From Prosapia bicincta (lineage: Eukaryota > Arthropoda > Insecta > Hemiptera > Cercopidae): DNA of 64,000 nucleotides. Numbering within the stretch: position 1 is the stretch's first letter; each line of letters opens with the position of its first letter. The notes below the pieces were generated by a model. That model had not been told where the DNA came from. It did no database searches and worked only from the letters and a program-made list of their open reading frames with translations. The stretch is taken from NCBI GenBank assembly GCA_036971475.1, contig JBAIZL010000005.1:241507823-241571822 (forward strand), read 5' to 3'. This document shows, one piece after another, positions 31,580 through 44,432 of the stretch. The position numbers were made by a program, and so were the translations under genes.

Positions 31580-33881
31580 CCCGTTAATAGTGTCAATGCT
31601 CTTCTTCCCATAATATTTTTTTTTGCTTTAGTTAAACATCAGTTTTTAATTGCATTACATAAGTTCAGCTTTATCATTACATAAATACACTTTATACAGT
31701 AGTGGATGTCAATAAATATTTTTAATTTGGAATAAATTTTCGAGTATACACAGAAACTGTTTACAATTTTGGAAATTCCCAAAGTTTTTAAGAAATATTT
31801 GAAAATAAAAATCTAACCGGTTTATATGTTCCTAACTTTACGACATTTATTTTGTTAGCTTATGCTTCAGTTTTTCATGTGATGTTAACTTGCGTCGAGA
31901 AATAGTCGCGGTTGGCCAGATCAGGGAATGTTGTCGTACTCTCTCAACTATGTCACTGCGGTCGGATTTATGGTTAGATGTGACAATAACATTACCAGCA
32001 AAGCATGGCACACCTAACTCGTCAGAAATTATTTTTACTAACTCGCAAGGCAGTGAGTTGCTTCTAGTTTGGAACATAAAATGTTTTGCGTTATTTGAAA
32101 TCGGTAAATTAAAAATAATGAAAACACACATTGTGCAGATACAAGAAACCCAAAGAGACTAAAACCTACCGAAACGAAACGAAGCAGAGAAATAAAGACC
32201 GAGGAAGATGTCTTAGGATGGGTGCAAGAAATCATATAATCTGGCATAGGGTTACAGGATGAAAACGGGACGATCATCTCTAGATAGTTGGTAAAGTGGT
32301 GTGCTAAATCATGATGGGGCCAGGGAATCCAACTAGCTAAGTCACACCAATTGGAACGAGAGAACATTCGCCTTTGTCCCAAGGCGTAGAATTGACCTGA
32401 AGATATTTTACATTTTAACTAATATCTCAGTGTTTTTCCAGTAACTATTGTTTTTACAAAGACGTTGTGTGGCGTTATGTGGGAACCTTCTTACTGCTAA
32501 CTTTTAGTGAAGCTGAATTCAATAAACGAAAATTATTCTGAAAAACTTGTCCATTAAATTTACAAAAACTCACTTTGCGAAAAAATTTTTAAAAAATGTT
32601 TTAAACGTTAAAACTGTCTATAACAAAGCTATAGGCCCTATGTCTCCACAAATGGATTCATTTGGGTACGAGCTGAGCTCGTCATCGGATCTAAAGCTTT
32701 GATGATGCCGAGTTGGAGGCTTATGCATCAGGAGGGGCGTGGTTAACGAACAATAGTTTCTACCAATCAGCAATAAATAAAGAAGCAGCAGAGGACAAAA
32801 GGTACAATTTGCCTATAGAAGCGACCTTGCAGTGCAGTAGCTTGGAATGTAGTTCTTTCCCACATCGCATCTGCATCTATATAGCTTGCCTTATTGGGAC
32901 CCGCTATGCTACTATGCTCTGTCACGTTCGCTATTTAGCATTCGCCTTTTGAATATTCCGCGTATATTCCGACCTGATTGAATGTTCGGCACTGACGCTG
33001 AAGATAGAATTAGACGAAAGCGCACTCTGACTCTCCTACTCTCACAACACCAATTTGCAAGTTTTACAATTATTCAAATCTTTTTTCTGGTTGTCGTCGA
33101 AACCTCCATTTGTACAACATTAAACTGTTGCCACGGTTACATCAATAGTGCTGTAAGGTTGAAAATAAATGAGACGAATAAAATAAACAAACAAACTGGA
33201 AGCAAACAATGACAACATTTTTCTATCTTGACCTCAGTAGGAATTTACTCAATTTTGTTGTATTTCTTGTTCTAGAGTAAACTAGAACATAAGTTATAAA
33301 TTACGATAATACTTGACATTGGGCCAACTCAGCCGTATTCGTTTTAATGTTACATAGAAATATATTCGAAAGGAAAAAGGTCATTTTTAAATGTAACAAA
33401 TCATCAATTGGTTTTGTAGCCTACAATTTTAAAATATAAACCTTGTCGCAAGAATGAGGAAAATGTATGCTACTCGTTCAATTTAGCCATGGTTTAGTTT
33501 AAGCAAAGAATTTAATTATTTGTTTTAGGCCTATAAGAAACAAATTCTAACCGGATACTTTGTAGCTGTACTTTATATATAATAGTAGGCTACTGTGGAA
33601 CAATAACAAAGTTTGGAAATTCCTAAAACATTCTTCAGAAAGAGCACATTTATCATTGAGTTTATTTTTAATTCATGAATGTTTTAATCAATTTTTATGG
33701 TATGTACTATTCTAAATATCGTTTTAGTTTTCAGTACGTAGACTATTTCTTAATATGTAAAAATAAAATAATCGAAGTAGGCACAGCCTTTTTCAAATAC
33801 TGTATAGTTAAATTTTCTAACTACAAAGTTTTTTTAAAAATGAAAGTAAAATTATTAATTTTATATATCCAATATAGGCCT

Positions 33882-33883
<2 letters not shown>
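31580..33883. other. No gene seen
   Basis: AT-rich non-coding DNA. Frames of up to about 114 codons (for example 32,038-32,382 on the minus strand) lack any recognisable motif. TAGGCCTA occurs near 33,529 and 33,875. Confidence 0.5.

Positions 33884-33937
<54 letters not shown>
33884..33937. repeat. (TA)n microsatellite
   Basis: Pure TA tract. Confidence 0.95.
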
Positions 33938-33941
<4 letters not shown>

Positions 33942-34018
33942 AATATATTTTATTGCATGGTAAACAAAACATCTGAAAATTATCAAATTGAGGAATTATT
34001 TATTAATTTTATTATTCA

Positions 34019-34060
34019 TAACGTTTCGTTGGGACAGTTCCAGCAAGAATGAATCAAGTA
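34019..34060 (-). other. Hammerhead-like remnant
   Basis: The minus strand reads CTGGAACTGTCCCAAC, then GAAACGTTATG, then AT-rich sequence with 'aataataaaattaataaat'. This parallels the CTGATGA-stem-GAAA arrangement at 5.7 and 21 kb but lacks an intact CTGATGA. It sits between two (TA)n tracts, as the other copies do. Confidence 0.35.
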
Positions 34061-34138
34061 TTCTACGAATGAATCAAGATAGTCTAAGTTAGAATATACT
34101 AAGCATCATTATTGCCAAATCTATTACAAAATTGCCAA

Positions 34139-34139
34139 G

Positions 34140-34206
<67 letters not shown>

Positions 34207-34298
34207 CTTATGGCTTATATCCATCTATCTATACAAACACACACACACACACCACACATTCAAGCACACGCACACACAAACACGCGCGCGCACACGCT

Positions 34299-34334
<36 letters not shown>

Positions 34335-34342
34335 TACACACA

Positions 34343-34412
<70 letters not shown>
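34139..34412. repeat. Compound microsatellite (TA)n...(CA)n...(TA)n
   Basis: TA tract 34,140-34,203, a short unique piece, an imperfect CA tract with CG-rich interruptions (34,226-34,374), then TA to about 34,412. Long frames here on both strands are low-complexity artefacts. Confidence 0.96.
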
Positions 34413-34419
<7 letters not shown>

Positions 34420-35005
34420 GAAAGAAATGTTCGTAGCTGGTGAAATAAAAGGGCATTGCTTAAAACTACGTGTGAATAGTATAAATCTATATTCTGGAAG
34501 GTTGGCAGTCGAGGAGGGAAGTTCTGGGAGCTGGATAGGGCAGCAGTTCGAAAAGCTGGAGAGGGAGGCCAACCCTGTTAGACGGAGATAAGATGATAAA
34601 AAATAAAGTATCCTTGGAGACAAAGTGGATCACGACGACAACACACGGCGTCCTTGAGGATCATCCAAGCTACTCAGAAATAAGTTCCCGTTAATTAATG
34701 AATAGAAATCCATTATTCGTAAAATTAAATTAAAAGCCAACAATTAAATTAAACTGGCATAACAACTAAATATATTAAATCACAAGCTATATAGAGTAAC
34801 CTCCCGCTTAGAGACAAATACATTTAACAGAAATACAACTGTTAATACTTGTAAATACAGTAGTTCTTTCTGCTAGTTTTAGCAGAAGATACTAGCTGGC
34901 CAGTAAACAATTTTTTATTTATTAAAAGTGTAAATTAGTCCTAATTTTCTAATGTAGTTTGTTAAAGTATAATTTAATAAGTAACCAATGAGTTACTTAC
35001 ATTGT
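34413..35005. other. No gene seen
   Basis: Non-coding DNA leading into the 34-bp satellite. Confidence 0.5.
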
Positions 35006-35990
35006 AACGTTCTTTTTATATTACCACCTAGGTCTGTAACGTTATTTTTTTATATTACCACCTAGGTCTGTAACGTTATTTTTTTATATTACCACCTAGG
35101 TCTGTAACGATATTTTTTTATATTACCACCTAGGTCTGTAACGTTATTTTTTTATATTACCACCTAGGTCTGTAACGATATTTTTTTATATTACCACCTA
35201 GGTCTGTAACGATATTTTTTTATATTACCACCTAGGTCTGTAACGTTATTTTTTTATATTACCACCTAGGTCTGTAACGATATTTTTTTATATTACCACC
35301 TAGGTCTGTAACGATATTTTTTTATACTGCCGCCGAGGTCTGTAACGTTATTTTCTTATACTACCGCCGAGGTCTGTAACGTTTTTTCTTATATTACCAC
35401 ATAGGTCTGTAACGTTATTTTCTTATACTACCTCCGAGGTTTGTAACGTTATTTTCTTATATTACCACCTAGGTCTGTAACGTTATTTTTTTATACTACC
35501 GCCGAGGTCTGTAACGTTATTTTCTTATATTACCACCTAGGTCTGTAACGTTATTTTTTTATAGACTACTACCGCCGAGGTCTGTAACGTTATTTTCTTA
35601 TACTACCGCCGAGGTCTGTAACGTTATTTTCTTATATTACCACCTAGGTCTGTAACGTTTTTTTTTATACTACCGCCGAGGTCTGTAATGTTATTTTCTT
35701 ATATTACCACATAGGTCTGTAACGTTATTTTTTTATACTACCACCGAGGTCTGTAGTCTGTAACGTTATTTTCTTATATTACCACCTAGGTCTGTAACGT
35801 TATTTTTTTATACTAACGCCGAGGTCTGTAACGTTATTTTTTTATACTACCGCCGAGGTCTGTAACGTTATTTTTTTTAATTACGACCGAGGTCTGTAAC
35901 GTTATTTTCTTTTATTACCACCTAGGTCTGTAATGTTATTTTTTATACTACCGCCGAGGTCTGTAACGTTATTTTTTTTTAATTACCGCC
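35006..35990. repeat. 34-bp satellite array with two monomer types, about 29 copies
   Basis: Monomer core 'aggtctgtaacgtta' plus a T-run and a variable trailer. Type A has 'accacctagg' and a T7 run. Type B has 'accgccgagg' with 'ttttctta'. The left third (35,030-35,320) is almost pure type A, with 'acgtta' and 'acgata' variants interspersed. The rest mixes A and B. Two small local duplications interrupt the register, for example 'tctgtagtctgtaac' at about 35,752. Confidence 0.95.
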
Positions 35991-36457
35991 TAAGCAACTC
36001 CCGATAGTAAATAATACTAATAGATACTGATAGCTGTCCGATGGTAAAACAGCTGTGCGAGCAAAGCTTGATTTTTCCGGTATAGTTTTATTAAAAAGAA
36101 ATAAAAGTGAGTCATCGAGTCCTATAGAGAGAGTAGGACTAGTGACGAAAGGAGTACGTCCCGCGGCATGTTATCATCCCGATAGAACCAGAGAGGTAAC
36201 TCATAGTCCTAATGACGACTCACAAGAGGTAAACGACTTTTTTAATATTTCTTTTATAGTTATTAGTTCTAAAATTTATTTGAACGCATTGTCTTCGGCC
36301 AGTGGAGGATTATTTGTCTTAATTAGATATTCTAAATGCTATTTCAAAATTAATATGAATGATTTTTCGTTTTATCAAATCCTCCGTCGGCAGTGCGATT
36401 TCAATGTATATATATATATAGGTGTGAGTGAATGTTATTTTTGTGACATCCGTTACA
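35991..36457. other. No recognised gene
   Basis: A 158-codon plus-strand frame starts at 36,055 and crosses this interval, but it shows no domain and includes a (TA)n-derived Tyr/Ile run. I do not support it as a gene. Confidence 0.45.
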
Positions 36458-36790
36458 ATGGTTACTCAACGAAAGCGGCGATTAGAGAAGCAGAAGCAAA
36501 CACGGCAAGTTGGGCTACAACAGGTATCTGAAGCACATAGGTTTGCATGAATAGCCAAACGCCGTAAGCGAGCTACAGAATAGAGCAAGATCGAACTTGA
36601 AAATAATAAGAAACGAAAGGCTCAAGCTAGGTCGCGTGAAATGGGGACGAAAATCCTTCTCACCTTACCGATAACGTGTATCGCCATGCTCAATCAAGAG
36701 CAAACGAGACTCCCAAGGAGCATAGAAAAAAGTCTTCTGGTATCGGACAAATCATGATTAACCAGTTTACGAATAACGGCAGCACTTGCA
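36458..36790 (+). pseudogene. Possible relic of a basic, coiled repeat protein
   Basis: From ATG at 36,458 the frame reads a highly basic stretch (MVTQRKRRLEKQKQTRQ) up to a stop at 36,548, then continues as KRRKRATE, another stop, and KKRKAQARSRE. A different frame carries SRANETPKEHRKK near 36,700. Arg/Lys-rich segments with an ANETPEE-type repeat are found at the N-terminus of several insect mobile-element-associated proteins, but I cannot name the family. Stops and a frameshift mean it is not functional. Confidence 0.35.
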
Positions 36791-37064
36791 TGCCATCAAA
36801 TTGTTTCTTTAAGGTAAACAGAGTAGTTGTCACCTTATTGGATGATAACGCTGTGTCGTTTAGTTGTAGTGTCACGTTTTGTGGTGTATTCGTGTTTGTT
36901 GCAGTACAAAGTTACGTTTGCGAAAATATAACTTCAGTAAATATGAGTATTTATTTGTGTTTTGTTTATCAACATAAACTCACTATATTGCTCTATAGGT
37001 TGTAGGTTAAATGAATTCCTACAAACTAATAACTTCTCTATAGTTGAATCCATGTCAATTGCCG

Positions 37065-37715
37065 TTCAGGTGGTATCGGACAAAGTACTTTCGGATGGTA
37101 TCGGACAAAGGAATCCCTGAAAATTTTTACAGGTTAAAACTCTAATCAAAAGATTTTTTTCCAGAGAGAAATGGGAAAGATAAGAGGAAAATTGAGTGAA
37201 AAATGTATGAAGAGAGGAATAGAACAAGTTTTAGGTAAAAAAATGATAATAAAAGGAAGGAAGTTAAAAATACAGTGTTCCAAGATGTTCATTAGGGGAC
37301 AGACTAAGAGCTATATCTAAGGGGAAGTAGTGGAACACTATGTTAAAATGAAATATATGGAAAACAAACTGAGGAAATATTACAAAAGTACAAGTTTCGG
37401 AAAGCTTTAAATATGAATGAGGATATTAGCCCAAACAAGTCTAACGATGTCATTCACTGCATCATTTGCGGCGAGAGTTTTGAAGAAGATAGAATACATT
37501 GTGGAATGTATAAGGACTAGGCTCATGAAAATAGTGCCGACTTAGAAGGAAGTAGTCATTATTACCAGTGAGATGTTTGTCCGAAAAAATAATAACATAA
37601 GAAGAGACTAAGAGTTTTTAAAAATATCTATATTTTATGAATATTTTATGGATGAATATATAAAAAAATAAGTTAAAAGTCTCTTTATTCAGCACAACAT
37701 GACTGTCCGATACCA
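37065..37715 (+). mobile_element. pogo/Tigger-like relic with GGTATCGGACA ends
   Basis: GGATGGTATCGGACA occurs at about 37,092-37,106 and, inverted, at about 37,698-37,712. A further direct copy of GGTATCGGACA lies at about 37,073, and another at about 36,738. Between the inverted pair is a decayed coding stretch with a psq-like helix-turn-helix region and a C-terminal PHD-like zinc region but no DDE core. This is the shape of an internally deleted, non-autonomous pogo-family element. A TA target duplication could not be confirmed. Confidence 0.5.
37171..37596 (+). pseudogene. Internally deleted pogo-like transposase
   Basis: The N-terminal part from ATG 37,171 reads MGKIRGKLSEKCMKRGIEQV, similar to the psq DNA-binding start of pogo-type transposases. 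After frame changes, codons from about 37,458 read CIICGESFEEDR, CGMYKD, stop, AHENSADLEGSSHYYQ, stop, DVCPKK. The order CX2C, C, W-AHE-C, YxCDxC is the usual cysteine/histidine tail of these proteins. The two stops fall exactly where Trp and Cys are expected (TGG to TAG, TGT or TGC to TGA), consistent with decay by single substitutions. The catalytic core between the two ends is absent. Confidence 0.55.
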
Positions 37716-38029
37716 TCCTCCATAATCTGCAAGACCAAAAATGCAAAGGTTTCCAAATTTGCAAAAAATAAATATTCCTTTTATGTTTTGAAACAAAATT
37801 ATTTAATGGTACTTGGATAAAGGTATAAAGGTTAGAATGGCAAATATGTCAATTATTCTAGGTTCATAAATAAAACGTTATATGAAAAAACCTACTGCTC
37901 GCCTTCTCCGCAATGCACGCCGCATGTACTATATAGTCTATGTCCTTGTCAGAGTCTCTTCAAATATACAATATCGATTGGAATTTTCACCCGAACATAA
38001 GAATAAAAAACAGAAAATAATGGAAATCA
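37716..38029. other. No gene seen
   Basis: AT-rich flank between the pogo-like relic and the foldback element. Confidence 0.5.
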
Positions 38030-38435
38030 TTTTAAAAAACATAATTAATAATATACCACGTTTTAAAAAAGACTAAATAGTATAAAATAATTTTCTATGG
38101 CCCTTCTACAATTTTTATTGAGAATTTGAGTGGCTTGGATATACTTGTAATACTTGGAGAAAAATGTGGGGCGCAGCCAGTAAATAATACAAGTAGAATA
38201 ACCGGATGAATCCACAGCTGATTTCAGTAAATTGGAAATGGGTATCATTGTAGTAACTCATTCACTCCTTTAATAATCATGAGTGGCCCGCACTCCACGT
38301 TTTCTCTCCAAGTATTACAAATATATCCATAGCCACTAACAATTCTCCCTCAACAATGTAGAAGGACCTTGAAAAAGTATTTTATACATTTTAGTCAGTT
38401 TTAAAAACGTGGTATATTAAAAAAAAAATTTTAAG
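38030..38435. repeat. ~400-bp foldback element (MITE-like)
   Basis: Arms of about 130 bp (roughly 38,045-38,178 and 38,290-38,420, reversed) match through 'aatataccacgtttt', 'gtataaaata', 'ccttctacaa', 'gagaatt' and 'tgtaatacttggaga', at roughly 80-85% identity. They enclose a ~110-bp unique loop. There is no coding capacity. A target duplication was not recognised. Confidence 0.8.
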
Positions 38436-41400
38436 GTATTATTCATTGTCCTACAAAAATCAAAGGATTAGCTTACATTATCAAATAAATAAAAAAAATT
38501 CCCACAATTTCTGGGCTTTAATTCAAATTCACAACACGACAAACGTTGCAAAAATTAAATAGAACACTTAGCCTCGTGTGTAACGCAGCTGTAGAAAATA
38601 AAATTCTTTTGATTGTTTGTGGTTTTAAGGGGAATCCGAACGCCATAAAATTAAAAATCCTCGTCATATTGGTGAAAATATAGCAGGCAGTATTGCAAGC
38701 CTAGAGACGGGCTTTATTCTTCATTTAAAGTAGAGAAATTAGTTAATTTCTAATGGAATGACTATTTATTATAATTTTAAAAAAAATATATTTTTATAAT
38801 AAGCAATTTATGATTTAGGGCCACTTGTATCTCAAAAACTAAAAAAATAAGATTAAAATAAATAGATAAATAAATTTAATCACAAGGCCTGCTGTTTGAA
38901 TATCATTATCCTGAAAAAATATTTATTAAATCGGTAAAACATCATTATTGACTGTTCGAACTCCCGAAGATAGTTCAGTTTGATTAAACGACAAGGAAAG
39001 AGTTTATAAATTAAGATAACGTTTTAGTCCGGACGATGGTTTATGTGACTTGCTGTAGACCTTTCTTTTTGGGCTATACACAGAGTTTTTTTTTTCTTTA
39101 AGGAAAAGTAGATTCTGAAATATTTATTCACTGTCATAATCAGAATGGTGCAAATGTTTTACTCCTAGAAATGTTTTTGTACGCTGTGTAATAAAGGTGT
39201 TGACTATATAAGAATTGTATTTGCCTGAGAATAGCGGTAGATACCTACGGCATCTTTTTAAGAAATGGATGTTTTTTCAAAATATGATTTTGAATCTTGA
39301 TTATCTTTTTGAATGAAACTTTTGACCTTTTTTACGCAATTGCTCATCAAAGTCCTTTCACTTGCATTTTACTGGTTAGTTTACTTGAAATTATGAACAA
39401 CTTAACGGTTCTGAATTTGTAGATATATTTTTAAAACTGCCAAGGAGTTCAAAATACCTGGAAGTCAAACATCAAGGAGTTCAAGGAACTGCTGCTGAAG
39501 TTTAAAAGACCTGGCGTCTGACGTGCCTCCTATTTTAAAATTTATTGCCAAAATTGAAACATAAGAAATACCATTTTTCAAAAAGTTAATTAAAAAAATT
39601 AATTTTTGCAAAAATAAAAGTGAGAATAGGCTACTCGGTAGGCTATAATTAAATAACGTTTCTGTGACACCAAAACATCGCCATTCCGTAGCATGTCCAA
39701 GGGAGTTGACATTTTGTAATATAATAGTTTTGTTTAAAACTGCCACTTGTTCTATAAAAATACAAAATTTCATTTACCTTTTAAAACTCGGGTAAAGTCC
39801 AACTACACCTTGAGAACAAAGTAAGATGTTCCAGGTGAATGGAGCTCTAACACTGAAGGCACGGAAAACTGTTCAGAAGGCTCTACTGTTATCGAGTAGT
39901 CCTAGTAACTATATTCTAGTTGGAATATCGTCTCGTCCCAGCGGCGGCGTAGCACCAGTCCAAGCCTTACAGCTCTTCACCTTATTACAGTTTGGTACCA
40001 GAGATGGCACCATGACCCCTCTCCTCCCCGTCTTTGCCTGATTCTAGTCACCCGGACGGGAGTCACGAGTTTGAGGTTATATTCCTGGGATCATGGATTC
40101 TATAGCTGTACTATAGACTCTACCCAACTTTACCATATAGGCCTACCCCAGTGTTCTTTGGACGGAGATATAAAATGCAACACCTAGGCCCCCTTCGCCT
40201 ACATTCTTTATGTTTCATCATCCTTTTTTCCTATAATATTTCACTTACATAATGGCGAATCTATTATTAAAAAGTAACTTGATATTGTTCAATGTTTTCA
40301 GGATTACGTACTGCAGGATTTTCTCACAAATTTTCAAAACATATTTTCGACTTCAAGTTCAATATTGCATAATTCAGTCCTACTTACAATTTTTCAATGT
40401 TGAACAAAAAATTAATTTTCACTTTAAAAACTATTTGCATGGTAACGCACGCACGCACTCAGACAATTGGAATGTACAAATGAAAATTAGATTCAACAAA
40501 AAAATTATAATGGTCAGGTTATTGGCCGACCTCGCCCCAGTAATTGGGTTGTAATTCTGCAATGTTGGGTAACCTGTAAGGCACGAGGGCTGCATTGTTT
40601 GTCCTCCTGACAAAGGCACCGGTATTGTTTCTAACTTACTTTCTGTTATTTCGGCGGCCAAGCAAATCAATAAAGTATCTTGGATGCGCGTTTTTCCCAC
40701 GCGGCAACGGACTTGTTCAAAGAGTCAAGACACAAAAACAGGACTGGTTTCAGCCGCTCACTTCAAAACGGCCATTTACATAATTATAGAATTGTTATAA
40801 CCTAGTGGCCGGGGAATAATTGTTAAAGCTAGTGGTCTACTTGTGGTACCTGTGTTGGTTACGTTGACGAGTTGCGAGGGATTAAAGTAAATATTGCACA
40901 TTTAATATATTTAGAATTCAATTTAATTTAATTCAGTTAACTTTAAATCACAAAGTATAATTCATTACATGAGGGGCTACTTAAAATTAATATAATTTTC
41001 AAAACAACTTTACTTAATCTAATGCAAATTAGGGCCTCGCATAATGTTAATCAAGTGATAAATATTTCTCTATCTATGATCAATGAAACTTTAACTACTA
41101 ATCTAAATTAAAATATTTAACGATTGACGAACTTATAAATACAAGTATATTTCTGAAAAGCTTCCTTAGGCAAAAATTAAACCTATAAGTTTGTTAAACC
41201 AAACCTAAGTTAATTAAATTAAATTAGTTTATTATTATAAATATTTATTTAATTAGTTTTGGTTATTAATTAAGGTATTAATATTAGTAATAGCTCTTAT
41301 TTTTTAATTATTTAGAAATAGTTAATAGTTTGGAGAAGTGTAATAAATAAGTAATTGAATTCTAAATTAATAATAATCAACTCTAGGATAGCTAATAATT

Positions 41401-41549
41401 CTCAATAATAATGTTTATTACAATAGAGATTATCCAGGACTGGTTAGATTATTCTACACATATCACCTACAACATTCCCCTCTTCTCGCAGTTCCAGGGC
41501 ATTACTTTATTTTAAGGTCATATCTTATTCATAACTTTTCCATAACCAT
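38436..41549. other. No gene seen
   Basis: Long AT-rich gene-free stretch. A GC-richer patch at about 39,930-40,210 and another at 40,530-40,760 contain frames of up to about 100 codons without recognisable domains. TAGGCCTA occurs near 40,138. Confidence 0.5.
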
Positions 41550-42965
41550 GAAATATAAGTTCGGCCTAAAAATTTTAACATCAATATGAATAGGTCTACC
41601 AATATTATGGTACGCCAAAAATTGTAACATCATTATAAATAGGTCTACCAATATTAAGTTACGAAAAAATTGTAGCATCACTATGAATAGGTCTACCAAT
41701 ATTAACGTACGCTAAAAAATTGTAGCATCACTATGAATAGGTTTACCAATATTAAGGTACGCCAAAAATTGTAGCATCACTATGAATAGGTCTACCAATA
41801 TTAAGGTACGCCAAAAATTGTAGCATCACTATGAATAGGTCTACCAATATTAAGGTACGCCAAAAATTGTAGCATCACTATGAATAGGTCTACCAATATT
41901 AAGGTACGCCAAAAATTGTAGCATCACTATGAATAGGTCTACCAATATTAAGGTACGCCAAAAATTGTAGCATCACTATGAATAGGTCTACCAATATTAA
42001 CGTACGCCAAAAATTGTAGCATCACTATGAATAGGTCTACCAATATTAACGTACGCCAAAAATTGTAGCATCACTATGAATAGGTCTACCAATATTAACG
42101 TACGCCAAAAATTGTAGCATCACTATGAATAGGTCTACGAATATTAAGGTACGCCAAAAAATGTAGCATCACTATGAATAGGTCTACCAATATTAAGGTA
42201 CGCCAAAAATTGTAGCATCACTATGAATAGGTCTACCAATATTAACGTACGCCAAAAATTGTAGCATCACTATGAATAGGTCTACCAATATTAACGTACG
42301 CCAAAAATTGTAGCATCACTATGAATAGGTCTACCAATATTAACGTACGCCAAAAATTGTAGCATCACTATGAATAGGTCTACCAATATTAACGTACGCC
42401 AAAAATTGTAGCATCACTATGAATAGGTCTACCAATATTAACGTACGCCAAAAATTGTAGCATCACTATGAATAGGTCTACCAATATTAACGTACGCCAA
42501 AAATTGTAGCATCACTATGAATAGGTCTACCAATATTAACGTACGCCAAAAATTGTAGCACCACTATGAATAGGTCTACCAATATTAACGTACGCCAAAA
42601 ATTGTAGCACCACTATGAATAGGTCTACCAATATTAAGGTACTCCAAAAATTGTAGCATCACTATGAATAGGTCTACCAATATTAACGTACGCCAAAAAT
42701 TGTAGCATCACTATGAATAGGTCTACCAATATTAAGGTACGCCAAAAATTGTAGCATCACTATGAATAGGTCTACCAATATTAAGGTACGCCTAGATTGT
42801 AACATCACTATGAATATCTACATTAAGGTACATTAAAAAGTTATCTCATCATCATTAATATCAATAATAAGGTAGGCTAGGCCAGCCAATAAAATTATAA
42901 CTTGACTATGAATATCTATATGAAGGTACCTATACCAAAAATTGTAACATGACTGTAAATTTCAA
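41550..42965. repeat. 49-bp satellite array, about 26 copies, very homogeneous
   Basis: Monomer: 'ctatgaataggtctaccaat', 'attaacgtacgccaaaaatt', 'gtagcatca'. Most copies differ only at one site ('aagg' or 'aacg'), and copies of each type are clustered. Divergence rises at both ends (before about 41,720 and after about 42,790), the pattern left by unequal exchange homogenising the centre. Confidence 0.97.
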
Positions 42966-44337
42966 TAATGAGGTGCAGCAAAATACAACGATTCAATAAC
43001 TTGAAAACTAGTTTTACAAAATGTTTTTTTTTTCAAATCTGTTATTCGGACTTAATAGAAGGAATTCTCGTTGTTTCATATGATTAACCGCATTTTAACC
43101 TAACTTAAGAAGTTAATGCACTGAAAAGTACATTAAACTGTATTAAATTCTAAATATGGTAAAGCTGAAACAAGTTGTAATAAAAAGAGTAATAAAATAA
43201 GCAATAAGGGATTAGAAGAGCCTGCTGTGTACGGTGAGGACGACAAAGAGAAATACGCAAATAGGCTGCGCGGGGAAACCGGTATGACACTGAGACTTGG
43301 ACACAGCCTTGTATATCTGCATGCAAGAGATAAATAGCATACATATAGTATCTTTTATTAGTATTAAAATGTCACAAGGTCCTCAGAAACGAACCAAGTG
43401 AGTCTCTGGGATGGCAACATTAAATTCTGCTAATTTACTAATACCTATGTTGCAAAAACCGTCTCAATATGAAATCTAAAACTCGAGTTTCATCTTTACG
43501 ATTCGTCCAGTTATGTTGAAAATTGGCAAGGATTATTTTCAGAACGTGTTTGAAAACCTAAAATAAAATAAAACAGATGTTTTTGGTGCCTCAACAGTTT
43601 TGCGTGGAAATGTAATTTAGCCTATATCTCTAAACATTTCTCTGCCCAGAAAAGTAGCTTCCATAGCATTAGGCATAAGCTTTTCATGTTATTATTTTAA
43701 ATTCGCTAAGTTATATCACATATAGGCCTGTAATATAATAGATATCGCTAAGTCGAAAGCCACTAAGAACGGTGCTCTAGGGAGTTAGAGTGGAGAGCGA
43801 GGCAGAGAGAGGGTTTTCAAGAGATATTCCTCCTGCCGATACCATCACTAACCGACATTTCCCACCCGTGTTCTACGACCGTACATTTCTGCCAAACTCA
43901 CGGGAGATAGGGCATATCCGCCTACATACCCACTTAGGCTGGTACCTTATATCACTCATTGCATATGTTTATTTTAATCGCTTAAAACAGTAGCCTATTT
44001 TTGTCCTTTCAGGTATGTGTATTTATTAGTTCAAACATAACATCGCCATTTTATAACAATAACATTAAATTTTAAAAAGTAATCAATAGTCTTAAAATTA
44101 CCCTTTCAACATAAGAATAGGCCTAAATAACACCGAAGTAAGAATAATAACAATAACTATAATAACGATTCAATCGGTTAAAGTAAACTGGCTCAATAAA
44201 TGATAATTTTACTTAAAAACTAGAAGAAATGTTAATCAAACCCTTTTTGTAAATATTAAAATGGTCTTAAATGGTTTCAAAACAGTTGGAGAATTAATTA
44301 TTAGTATAAATAAAATCATTGCAGGCTACATAACCCC
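42966..44337. other. No gene seen
   Basis: Non-coding. Short frames (43,150-43,344 minus; 43,790-43,993 plus) have no recognisable motif. Confidence 0.5.
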
Positions 44338-44432
44338 ACCCCAGATGGTTAGTTTCACCCCAGGTAGTTTACTACAACTCAGTTGGTTAACTCCACTTCA
44401 GCTCCTTAACTTCAACTAAGCTAGTTAACTGG
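44338..44432. repeat. 19-bp minisatellite, 5 copies
   Basis: Five adjacent 19-bp units of the form 'accccagatggttagtttc', diverged but in exact register. Confidence 0.7.

Noticed and set aside
31847..32382. Overlapping 90-114 codon frames on both strands
   Set aside because: No recognisable domain or splice evidence, and lengths are near what chance allows.
35006..35990. CRISPR array
   Set aside because: The 34-bp units are contiguous with no unique spacers, and the window is eukaryotic. The same holds for the other satellites.
36055..36531. 158-codon plus-strand frame
   Set aside because: No recognisable motif; it crosses a TA tract and overlaps the better-supported basic pseudogene in another frame.
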